A stretch of 27,501 nt of DNA from positions 1-27,501 of the forward strand of contig JBFMHF010000102.1 of the NCBI GenBank assembly GCA_040752975.1, in the 5' to 3' direction. The notes below the pieces were generated by a model that did not search any database, was not told the origin of the DNA, and saw only the letters and a list, made by a program, of their open reading frames with translations. A program made the position numbers and the translations under genes. Position 1 is the first letter of the stretch; the number at the start of each line of letters is the position of its first letter. Below are positions 7,437 through 13,894 of the stretch, one piece after another. Source of the stretch: JADLDB01 sp040752975 (GTDB lineage: Bacteria; Myxococcota; Myxococcia; Myxococcales; Myxococcaceae).

Positions 7437-8350
7437 ACCTCGTACACGTACGGTTTGAACGAGCCGGAAGGAAACTCCGCGCCAAGGTCCCCGGACAGCC
7501 ACTTCTTCGCCGCCGCCAGGAAGGCGTCGCGAAAAGCCCGGTAGAGCGCCTTGAAGTGACTGCGGGCTTCGGGTGAGGAGCCGTGACACAGTGGCTGCGG
7601 TGACCTCTTTCGACGACGGCTGCGCTCTGTGGTCTGCCGCCGGACAGCGTCGACTCCGAGTGGAGGGCCTCGTTGCGCGTGCAGGCGCTCCACTTCCGCC
7701 ACCAACTCCCTCATCCGCTGTTGGCGCCCGGGTGGTGGCTCTGCTGCCCAGTGGGGTAAGGGCTCGAGCTCCAGCCGGACCGTCTCGCCAACCCCTTCGT
7801 CATAGCGCGCTGCTCGAGGCTTCGTTGCATGGTCCGTCGTGTGGCGTGTTCGCCAGCGCCGTGTCCAGTTGAACCAGCGAAACTCGCGCGGCTTCTCGTC
7901 CATCAACTGCTCCGCGCAGTGCAGGCCTTCCCACTCGCGCGTGCGGGCGACGAGGCCCTCCTTCACGCCATGCGCGAGGACGTAGCAGAGGCGGTCTTCG
8001 AGTGCGGCCTCATCGAGGATGGGGGTCGCGGTGTAACGGCGCTCCCAGAAGCGGCTCCACCAACTCGGCTTGCACAGCGGGCCCAGCTTCTTCGAGAGAT
8101 TGCCCAGGAGGTACTTCATGAAGGTCGCGATGCGCGGCCCCCGGGCGTGGATGATGAGGTGGAAGTGGTTGGAGAGGAAGACGTACGCGTGCAGGCGCAC
8201 CCCACTCATGGACGCCGCCTTCGCGAGGACGCCCCCGCAGACGTCCCGAATGAGTGGCGAAGACGGTGTCATCAACTTGCGGGCCTGGAAAGTGCGGCAG
8301 GTGATGAACCAGGTGTCGTGGGTGTCGAACATGCGAAGTGGATGCGGCAT
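7424..8350 (-). CDS. REP-associated tyrosine transposase (RAYT, Y1/HUH family)
   Basis: A 308-residue protein. The ATG at 8350 is preferred over an in-frame GTG 18 bp upstream because GGCGAGG lies just ahead of it. The HUH metal motif is clear: H62-F-H64 in SNHFHLIIHARG. The candidate nucleophile is Y123 in LCYVLAHGVKEGLV, at the place where RAYTs have YIHLNPVRAGLV. Upstream, HDTWFITCRTF matches the family's first strand. Y1 enzymes cut and rejoin single-stranded DNA at REP hairpins. The C-terminal 170 residues are Arg-rich, longer than in the compact enterobacterial RAYTs, and of unknown role. REP-like copies bracket the gene: copy C overlaps its stop, and copies D and E lie 127-207 bp beyond its start in the opposite orientation. 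Confidence 0.85.
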   Translation of the reverse strand: MPHPLRMFDTHDTWFITCRTFQARKLMTPSSPLIRDVCGGVLAKAASMSGVRLHAYVFLSNHFHLIIHARGPRIATFMKYLLGNLSKKLGPLCKPSWWSRFWERRYTATPILDEAALEDRLCYVLAHGVKEGLVARTREWEGLHCAEQLMDEKPREFRWFNWTRRWRTRHTTDHATKPRAARYDEGVGETVRLELEPLPHWAAEPPPGRQQRMRELVAEVERLHAQRGPPLGVDAVRRQTTERSRRRKRSPQPLCHGSSPEARSHFKALYRAFRDAFLAAAKKWLSGDLGAEFPSGSFKPYVYEVRNV

Positions 8351-8466
8351 ACCTCGCCGTGAAAGCACGCTTGGTGCCGTGTCCTACCTCCGCGAATGCC
8401 CGAGAGCGGCTCCTTCGAAGTGGCTCACCTGGCGGACGGGCGTGGACGCTCCAGTCGCACTCTCAA

Positions 8467-8583
8467 GATTCGAGAGACGAATCGAGTGACACCTCGTTTC
8501 CAGGCTCTCCAGGCCACCTCGTTTCCAGGCCGAGAGACGAATCGAGTGACACTTCGTTTCCTCCGTTCCTCCACCTCGTTTCC
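8467..8583 (+). repeat. REP-like cluster (copies D and E) with direct and inverted repeats
   Basis: Copy D (8477-8497) and copy E (8537-8557) have the core AATCGAGTGACACCTCG, with one T for C in E, and lie exactly 60 bp apart. The match extends to 31 bp (8471-8501 versus 8531-8561) with one mismatch. The string ACCTCGTTTCC occurs at 8491, 8516 and 8573, and as ACTTCGTTTCC at 8551. GATTCG-AGAGA-CGAATC (8467-8483) is a perfect palindrome. The cluster lies in the gap between the divergent-side RAYT start and the 3' end of the lipoprotein gene at 8619. These copies are GAGTGACAC variants of the GTGTGACAC centre seen in A-C. Confidence 0.75.
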
Positions 8584-8618
8584 TCCAGCGCTTCCTCCTC
8601 TCCCTCTCGTCTCCTGCC

Positions 8619-9398
8619 TCAGAGGTCCCAGGCAAAGTCGGTCTTCCCGAGTGACATGTCGCCGGCCTTCAGGTCCAGGTGCAGCACCCAGTCGCCGGCC
8701 ATGCTGAAGTTGACCGTTCCCGTGTAGAGGCCGTCAGAGACGTGCACCGGGTCCACATTGCCCGAGCTGCCGTGGCCCATCGACGGCATCTCCGGCGTAC
8801 CGGTGATGGAAAGGTCCGTCACCGGCAGGTACTCCATCTTCATCATGTCCTTCGGGCGGTGTACCGACACGGTGTACTCGTTGACGCCCACCTTCGGCGC
8901 GCCCGCGGTGAAGCCCAGCGTCACCAGCGTCGCCATCCCATTCATCGTCAGCATCTTCTTCGCGGTGCTGTCTGCGATGGCCAGCTTCTCGAAAGTCACC
9001 GTGGTGGCGGTGGAGGCGCCGTGCGGCGTCACCTCGAGCTTCAAGTCCCACGTATTCATCGCGTCCGATGGCATGTTGAAGATGACCGTGCCCATGAAGT
9101 AGCCGTTGGTGTCCACCTCGTGCGCCGGGTCCACCTTCGGGCAGCTGTGCTGCATGGTGGGCATGGTCATCAGCGGGTGCTGGTGGAGGTGCGCCTCGGT
9201 GAGCGCCTTCCCGTCTTGCGTCACCTTGTAGAAGAGCCGGTTCTGTCCCACCGCCAGCGGCGCCAGCGACAGCAACTCCACGGTGAGCGCCCCTTCGGTG
9301 ACGGACGCCACCGACGTGGGCTTCGGCGCTTCCACCGGAGCCGGCCCGCAGGCCAGCGTGAGGAGCGAGAGGAAAACAGCGAGGACGAGGCGCTTCAT
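8619..9398 (-). CDS. lipoprotein with two YtkA/FixH-like beta domains
   Basis: A 259-residue lipoprotein. The signal sequence (KRLVLAVFLSLLTLAC) ends at a lipobox cysteine, C17, followed by GPAPVEAPKP. Two internally related halves follow. Each has a Met/His segment (HLHQHPLMTMPTMQHSCP at about 71-88; PEMPSMGHGSSGN near 210) before a Val-Asp-Pro and a beta-sandwich ending of the form GxYxGTVxFxM...W.L.L. This is the pattern of YtkA-like/FixH-like domains, often found with copper or cytochrome oxidase assembly proteins. The clustered Met and His could bind copper, which is inference. It is last in a three-gene operon: its ATG overlaps the TGA of the redoxin gene (4-bp overlap). Confidence 0.75.
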   Translation of the reverse strand: MKRLVLAVFLSLLTLACGPAPVEAPKPTSVASVTEGALTVELLSLAPLAVGQNRLFYKVTQDGKALTEAHLHQHPLMTMPTMQHSCPKVDPAHEVDTNGYFMGTVIFNMPSDAMNTWDLKLEVTPHGASTATTVTFEKLAIADSTAKKMLTMNGMATLVTLGFTAGAPKVGVNEYTVSVHRPKDMMKMEYLPVTDLSITGTPEMPSMGHGSSGNVDPVHVSDGLYTGTVNFSMAGDWVLHLDLKAGDMSLGKTDFAWDL

Positions 9399-10054
9399 GG
9401 CGTGGCTCCTTCAGGGGCAGCCGGCGAGGACGACACCTCGACGGCGGGAGAGTGACACTGCGCGACGCTCTTCAGCGAACGGGTGATGGCGCAGCCCCAC
9501 GTGGGCGAGGCCGCCGCGTAGGGCGTGCCGTCCAGCACCCCGACCAGCGCCTCCTCGAGCCAGGGCTCGCGGTCGCTCTCTCCGGGCAGGCGCTCGTTGT
9601 CCAGCCAGCCCCGGAACTTCACCTCTCCACGCGCATCCACCAGCACCACCGTCGGCGTCGAGCGGGCGCCCAGCGCGCGGGCCAACTGGCCTCCGGCGTC
9701 GCGCCACACGGGCATCGTCACGCCACGAGCCCGCGTCACCCGCGCGATGTCCTCCAGCGTGTCGTCGGCGTTGCTGTCGATGCCCACGAAGGCCACCCCG
9801 CGGGCCGAATACGCGCTGGCCAGCGCCTCCACCCGCGCCTGGTACCGGCGCACGCACGGGCACTGCGTGGCCCAGAAGACGAAGACGGTGGCGCGCTGCG
9901 AGGACAGGAGGCCCCCCGCCGTGGTGGTGCGGCCGTCGGGGTGCGCCAGCGGCAGGCCGCTCCACTCGGACGCGGGAGAGGTGCGGGCCACCGAGGCACA
10001 ACCCGCCAGCGCCAGCGCGAAGGCCACGAGGACGCGCCTGTCAGAAGAACCCAT
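9395..10054 (-). CDS. redoxin-domain lipoprotein (AhpC/TSA or TlpA-like)
   Basis: A 219-residue protein with an N-terminal lipoprotein signal; lipobox LAGC with lipidated C19. The thioredoxin-fold domain (about 30-170) has the active-site segment VFVFWATQCPCVRRY. The redox site is C65-P-C67, a CxC arrangement rather than the CxxC of TlpA/ResA. Downstream GVAFVGIDSNADDT and the cis-Pro loop STPTVVLVD are standard for the fold. The C-terminal GCAITRSLKSVAQCHSP adds two further cysteines, as in a group of redoxin proteins with an extra Cys pair. It should act outside the cytoplasmic membrane on thiols, peroxides or a metal-site cysteine pair such as CuA. It overlaps the barrel gene upstream by 14 bp and the YtkA-like gene downstream by 4 bp. 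Confidence 0.8.
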   Translation of the reverse strand: MGSSDRRVLVAFALALAGCASVARTSPASEWSGLPLAHPDGRTTTAGGLLSSQRATVFVFWATQCPCVRRYQARVEALASAYSARGVAFVGIDSNADDTLEDIARVTRARGVTMPVWRDAGGQLARALGARSTPTVVLVDARGEVKFRGWLDNERLPGESDREPWLEEALVGVLDGTPYAAASPTWGCAITRSLKSVAQCHSPAVEVSSSPAAPEGATP

Positions 10055-10976
10055 AACGGACCCCCAGGGAGAAGGTGAGGCGCTCGGGCCGGTTCTGCGC
10101 CACGCCCAGGCGACCCAGCACGTCGGTGGCCAGTGCGCCCGTCAGCGTCCACTTCGGCGTCACCTTCACCGAGGTGGACAGCGACGTGGTGAGCGCCGTG
10201 GCGCTGGAGTCGTCCAGCACCTCGCCGTCCACCCGCAGCGGCCACTCGTGGTCGAGGCGCACCACCAGCGCCAGCACCCACACGTCGGGCTTGAGCTCGT
10301 AGCCACCGCTGAGGCCCACGTTCAGCCCCGGGCCGAACTGCTGCCACTCGCCGGTGTCCGCGCGCTGGAACGAGAAGTACCAGGTGAAGGCCGCGTCGGC
10401 GCGGAGGAACCACGGCACCACCGCGCGCTCCACGGCCACCGCGGCCGACAGGGCCCAGGCGCCTCTTCCCGTCGCCGTCGCCCCCAGCGCGTCGAAGGCC
10501 TGCTCCGGCCGGCGGCCCGTGGGCGCGGTGACGGTCGCCATCAGCGCGATGCCGGGCAGCTCGGCGAACTCGCCCAGGCCGATGGCGTCCCAGCGCACGC
10601 CCGCCATCACGTCGCCGAAGCCCGCCCCAGCCGAAGACGTCTCGCCGGCGCTCTTGAGTCCCACCACCCACGGGACGCGCGCCGTCACCTGCCAACTCTC
10701 GGCCAGCCGCACCAGCGCCCACGCGTCGAAGCGCAAGTCGTCCTCGCGCACTCCCTCCGGCAGGTTGCGCCACTGGCTCGACGCGGTGTAGAGGCCCGTG
10801 CCATGTCCGTACGCGGTGAGGACGCCCGTGGCCGCCTGCTCCCAGATGGCCAGCCGCCCGATGCCCGTGACGGATGCCGACATGCAGCACGCCGACGCGC
10901 GCGCCTCGTCCGCCAGCAACACCACGGCCAGCGCCACCAGCGCGCCGACGTGTCGTGCGGGGGAACCGGTCTTCAT
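10041..10976 (-). CDS. outer-membrane beta-barrel protein (transporter-like)
   Basis: A 311-residue protein with a signal peptide (hydrophobic 10-22, cleavage near ARASA at 29). The mature part begins CCMSAS and then runs as alternating amphipathic strands of 8-12 residues with aromatic girdle residues (for example WALVRLAESWQVTARVPWVVG, written here split: WALVRLAESW / QVTARVPWVVG). It ends RLTFSLGVRYGFF with a C-terminal Phe, the outer-membrane insertion signal. This supports a monomeric barrel of perhaps 12-14 strands. It is first in a minus-strand operon with the redoxin and YtkA-like lipoproteins, which suggests a copper or redox role at the envelope; substrate unknown. The vicinal Cys pair at the mature N-terminus is unusual for a porin and might bind metal. 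Confidence 0.72.
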   Translation of the reverse strand: MKTGSPARHVGALVALAVVLLADEARASACCMSASVTGIGRLAIWEQAATGVLTAYGHGTGLYTASSQWRNLPEGVREDDLRFDAWALVRLAESWQVTARVPWVVGLKSAGETSSAGAGFGDVMAGVRWDAIGLGEFAELPGIALMATVTAPTGRRPEQAFDALGATATGRGAWALSAAVAVERAVVPWFLRADAAFTWYFSFQRADTGEWQQFGPGLNVGLSGGYELKPDVWVLALVVRLDHEWPLRVDGEVLDDSSATALTTSLSTSVKVTPKWTLTGALATDVLGRLGVAQNRPERLTFSLGVRYGFF

Positions 10977-11194
10977 CGAGGCGCCGCGTAATGCAAACCG
11001 GGGGGCGGAAGTGCGCCTGAGCGGTGCGGCATGTTGCCGCAGCCGGCCTGAGCGGGCGAAAGGACGGGGCTTCTTCAGGGGCGCGCGGCCCCCGCTGCCG
11101 GGCGCTCGGCTGCGCCACCTTCTCCTGCATGTTCAGGATGAAACACGCTCTGTTGCTCCTCCTTCGCACCGCGCCCGCGCACGCCCAGCAGCGA
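10977..11194. other. upstream region of the barrel operon
   Basis: This non-coding stretch should hold the promoter of the minus-strand barrel-redoxin-YtkA operon. I cannot pick a convincing -35/-10 pair. A short plus-strand open segment at 11138 reads MKHALLLLLRTAPAHAQQ, which looks like a signal peptide, but it runs straight into the 50-bp tandem repeat and is treated as unproven. Confidence 0.4.
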
Positions 11195-11800
11195 GGACGC
11201 GATGGCCGATGGTGTGGCGCTTACGCCCGGTGGACGCCGTGCAGCGACGCGATGGCCGATGGTGCGGCGCTCACGCCCGGCGGACGTCGTGCAGCGAGGA
11301 GGCGATGGCCGATGGTGCGGCGCTCACGCCCGGCGGACGTCGTGCAGCGACGCGATGGCCGATGGTGCGGCGCTCACGCCCGGCGGACGTCGTGCAGCGA
11401 CGCGATGGCCGATGGTGTGGCGCTCACGCCCGGCGGACGTCGTGCAGCGACGCGATGGCCGATGGTGTGGCGCTCACGCCCGGCGGACGTCGTGCAGCGA
11501 AGACGCCATGGCCAGTGGAGGCTCCTCATGTCCCGGCGCATGTCGTTCAGCGGGGACGCGATGGCCGATGGTGTGGCGCTCACGCCCGGCGGATGTCGTG
11601 CAGCGACGCGATGGCCGATGGTGCGGCGATCGGACGTCCTCCAGCGAAGGAGGGGACGCTCGCGCCTGGCGAACGTCGTCCAGCGGCGCTCGCCTCCGGC
11701 AGACGTTGTCCAGCGAAACGGCGCTCACGTCATGCGGACGTCGTGCTGCGAAGACGCGATGGCCGGGGCTCGCGCTCAGCGGAAGTGGTCCAGCGCCCAG
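11195..11800. repeat. 50-bp tandem repeat (minisatellite), with a degenerate tail
   Basis: The unit begins GCGATGGCCGATGGTGYGGC and continues GCTCACGCCCGGCGGACGTC then GTGCAGCGAC. The marker GATGGCCGAT recurs at 11201, 11251, 11304, 11354, 11404, 11454, 11560 and 11610, with one decayed copy near 11507. Spacing is 50 bp, or 53 where an extra GGA-type triplet is present. From about 11640 to 11800 shorter, diverged units keep the GGACGTCGT-CAGCG part. There are no unique spacers, so it is not CRISPR. The period is not a multiple of three and the unit lacks forward stop codons, so all three plus frames stay open and rotate through the same peptides. I therefore do not call a gene here. Confidence 0.9.
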
Positions 11801-12069
11801 CGGCAGGAGGCGATGGAGGGCGCGCCCACGGCGCAGACGACGTCCCCTTGCGAACGAGGAAGTCCCCGTGCAGTGACCGATGAGCGACGGCGGGATGAAG
11901 GCCGCAGCGAAGCGTGAGGGGCTGCCCGGCAAGGCGTGTCAGCCGAGCGTCCTCTCGAAGGCGGCGGGTGTCCCGTGCGAGGCCCCACGCACGACGGCCT
12001 GTCTCGGTGGCAATCCGGCCCGCGGCGAGGACGGGCGAAGACGACGTCGGGTGCGGCCAGCGCCCACGG
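11801..12069. other. intergenic, no supported feature
   Basis: The sequence lies between the end of the tandem repeat and the hemerythrin stop codon. Open frames on both strands are Arg/Ala/Gly-rich and lack motifs. No terminator with a T-run is visible for the hemerythrin operon. Confidence 0.45.
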
Positions 12070-12588
12070 TCAGCGGCGGCCAGGCCGGCTGCTCCTCGGC
12101 GGCGGCACGTTGGTGATGCCGGTGAGTGACAGCACCTCCTCCAGCAGGTCACGCACCTTTGGGCCGCGCACGAAGTCCGGCAACGACAGCCGCGGGAAGC
12201 GCGCCACCTGCTCGAGGAGGTGCGGGTCCCCTCCCACGTGCTGGTCGAGCAACGCGTAGAAGCCGCCCGGAGCCTCTTCCACGCGCTGGTGATGGGCGAG
12301 GAGCTCCTTCAAGTCCTCCAGCCACTCCCGCGTCGGCGTCGGCACGCACAGGGCCGCGATGCCGGCGTGGTCCTTCCGCAGTCCATTTTGAAACAGCGGC
12401 GCCTTCCCCAGCGCCTTCGTCAGCGCGGGCATCAACACCCGCTCCTCGATGGCGATGTGACGCAGCAGGTTGTGCCGAAACTCGTCGAAACGCTTGAGGT
12501 CCACCTCTCCGCTGCGCACGCAGGCGTCCAGCTTCGCCTGGCTCTCGGCGTGCTCGACGGCGAGGAGGCGCGTGACGGGGCTGGGCAT
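12070..12588 (-). CDS. hemerythrin-like (HHE) domain protein
   Basis: A 172-residue cytoplasmic protein with an HHE cation-binding four-helix pattern. H13 lies in LLAVEHAE, H39 and H44 with E48/E49 in FRHNLLRHIAIEERVLMP, H74 in RKDHAGIAAL, and H99/H100 with E104 in LLAHHQRVEE. These supply the His/carboxylate ligands of a di-iron site that could bind O2 or NO or store iron. The C-terminal 50 residues are a helical extension ending in a basic SSRPGRR tail. It lies 45 bp downstream of, and on the same strand as, the sigma-54 activator, so the two are probably one transcript. Hemerythrin proteins are often found in NO-related regulons. Here it could deliver or remove a gas signal for the activator, which is inference. 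Confidence 0.85.
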   Translation of the reverse strand: MPSPVTRLLAVEHAESQAKLDACVRSGEVDLKRFDEFRHNLLRHIAIEERVLMPALTKALGKAPLFQNGLRKDHAGIAALCVPTPTREWLEDLKELLAHHQRVEEAPGGFYALLDQHVGGDPHLLEQVARFPRLSLPDFVRGPKVRDLLEEVLSLTGITNVPPPRSSRPGRR

Positions 12589-12633
12589 TCCGCAGGCGCG
12601 TGTGCAGCCCGTGTGCCCATGTGCGCCTGGCCG

Positions 12634-13671
12634 TCAGGCGTCGAGGCCCCACTCCTTCAGCTTGCGCCACAGCGTCGTGCGGCCGATGCCCAGCACCCGC
12701 GCCGCGTCCACCTGCTGCCCGCCACAGGCCTTCAGCACCTTCAGGACGTGGCGCTTCTCGGCCTCCGCCAGGGTGGTGAGAGGCTCATCTCCCGAAGACG
12801 CCAGGGCCAGGGCGGGCTCAGACAGTTCCTCCGGGAGGTGCGCCACGTCCACGTCCTTCCCCTGCGACAACACCGCGCCGTGCTTCACCGCGTTGGCCAG
12901 CTCGCGCACGTTGCCCGGCCAGGGGTACTTCGTCAGCAGCGCCTGCGCTCTCGCCGTGAAGTGCCCGCTGGGGTGCTTCTCCTGGTGGAGGAAGAGCGCC
13001 GCCAGGATGGGGATGTCTTCCTTCCTTTCCCGCAGCGGCGGCACCGAGAGGGTGAAGACCTTCAGCCGGTAGTAGAGGTCCTCGCGGAAGCGCTTCTCCC
13101 GGATGGCCAGCGTCAGGTCCTGGTGGGTGGCGCACAGCACCCGCACGTCGACGTGAATGGGCTGCGTGTCGCCGACGCGCCGCACCTCGCCGTCCTGCAG
13201 CGCCCGCAACAGCTTGGCCTGCAGCGGCGCCGGCATCTCGGCGATCTCATCGAGGAAGAGGGTGCCCCCGTCGGCCTCCTCGAACAGGCCCCGCTTGCTG
13301 GTGTGCGCGCCGGTGAAGGCGCCCCGCACGTGGCCGAACAGCTCGCTCTCCAGAAGCTCCGCCGGCAGCGCGGCGCAGTTGATGGCCACGAAGGGCTTCG
13401 CGCGACGCTCGCTGTTGGCGTGGAGCGCGCGCGCCAGCACCTCCTTGCCCGAGCCGCTCTCTCCGCGGATGACGACGGACGCGTCGGTGTGCGCGATGGT
13501 GGCCGCCTTCTCCAGCACCGCCTGCATCGCCGGGCTCTCTGCCACCATGCGGCTGCACCGCCGCCCCGTCTCCGGCGACTCCGGCTGGCGACGGCAGATG
13601 CGGCACAGCTGCCCTCCGCTCTCGAAGGGGAAGTCGCAGGTGCCGCTCAGCGGGACGACGGACTCACTCAT
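12634..13671 (-). CDS. sigma-54-dependent Fis-family activator with Cys-rich N-terminus
   Basis: A 345-residue bacterial enhancer-binding protein. The AAA+ domain (about 42-270) has Walker A GESGSGKE (70-77), the sigma-54-contacting loop GAFTGA (117-122), Walker B GGTLFLDEI (135-143) and the sensor/Arg-finger region REDLYYRL (196-203) and WPGNVREL (251-258). A Fis-type helix-turn-helix lies at 305-345 (QVDAARVLGIGRTTLWRKLK). The usual 100-250-residue sensor (GAF, PAS, receiver) is missing. In its place are about 40 residues with four cysteines, C12-x10-C23-x2-C26-x12-C39, which could hold Fe-S, haem or zinc or act as a thiol switch. The ATG at 13671 is chosen because upstream frame overlaps nosZ and is not protein-like. 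Divergent from nosZ across 223 bp, so probably its regulator. Confidence 0.9.
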   Translation of the reverse strand: MSESVVPLSGTCDFPFESGGQLCRICRRQPESPETGRRCSRMVAESPAMQAVLEKAATIAHTDASVVIRGESGSGKEVLARALHANSERRAKPFVAINCAALPAELLESELFGHVRGAFTGAHTSKRGLFEEADGGTLFLDEIAEMPAPLQAKLLRALQDGEVRRVGDTQPIHVDVRVLCATHQDLTLAIREKRFREDLYYRLKVFTLSVPPLRERKEDIPILAALFLHQEKHPSGHFTARAQALLTKYPWPGNVRELANAVKHGAVLSQGKDVDVAHLPEELSEPALALASSGDEPLTTLAEAEKRHVLKVLKACGGQQVDAARVLGIGRTTLWRKLKEWGLDA

Positions 13672-13747
13672 GTTCCAGGCTGAAATCAAACGTTCCGATT
13701 GCGAGCAAGTCTCGTCCACAACCCCCGCAGCAGATTCAGTGCGCGGA

Positions 13748-13778
13748 CCGGTGAACGCATCTTTTTCGCGGTTACCGG
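13748..13778. promoter_or_regulatory. imperfect 11-bp dyad, candidate activator site
   Basis: CCGGTGAACGC (13748-13758) and GCGGTTACCGG (13768-13778) are inverted copies matching at 9 of 11 positions, separated by a 9-bp A/T-rich spacer. The centre lies about 76 bp upstream of the start site predicted from the sigma-54-like element, a reasonable position for an enhancer-binding protein. It could serve nosZ, the activator gene itself, or both. An RNA hairpin is a possible alternative reading. Confidence 0.4.
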
Positions 13779-13812
13779 CCTGATTCGGGGTTCGGCTGCG
13801 ACGAAACGCCGC

Positions 13813-13828
13813 AGGCCCAAGGCGTGCA
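13813..13828 (+). promoter_or_regulatory. candidate sigma-54 (-24/-12) promoter of nosZ
   Basis: AGGCCCAAGGCGTGCA matches TGGCACG-N4-TTGCA at 8 of 12 defined positions, and keeps the essential GG and GC with exactly 10 bp between them. Transcription would start near 13839, giving a leader of about 56 nt. The adjacent activator has an intact GAFTGA loop, so a sigma-54 promoter is expected nearby. The match itself is only moderate. Confidence 0.33.
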
Positions 13829-13881
13829 GGGGGCGCGGCCGATTGCCGCACCAGGCGGCGTCTCACGGTTCGGACACTCCC

Positions 13882-13888
13882 GAGGAGG
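13882..13888 (+). promoter_or_regulatory. ribosome-binding site of nosZ
   Basis: GAGGAGG ends 6 bp before the ATG at 13895, an unusually strong Shine-Dalgarno for this window, and fixes the nosZ start. Confidence 0.75.
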
Positions 13889-13894
13889 CTGCAC

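Noticed and set aside
11195..11640. CRISPR array
   Set aside because: Units abut directly with a 50-bp period and no unique spacers, and no cas genes are present; it is a tandem minisatellite.
11024..11917. Secreted 50-residue-repeat protein starting at MKHALLLLL
   Set aside because: All three forward frames are open across the array because the unit lacks stops, no good ribosome-binding site precedes the start, and an Arg interrupts the hydrophobic core. Kept only as a possibility in the minisatellite finding.
13683..13700. FNR/NNR-type TTGAT-N4-ATCAA box upstream of nosZ
   Set aside because: Only ATC/GAT fragments with wrong spacing are present; no acceptable match in the 13672-13894 gap.
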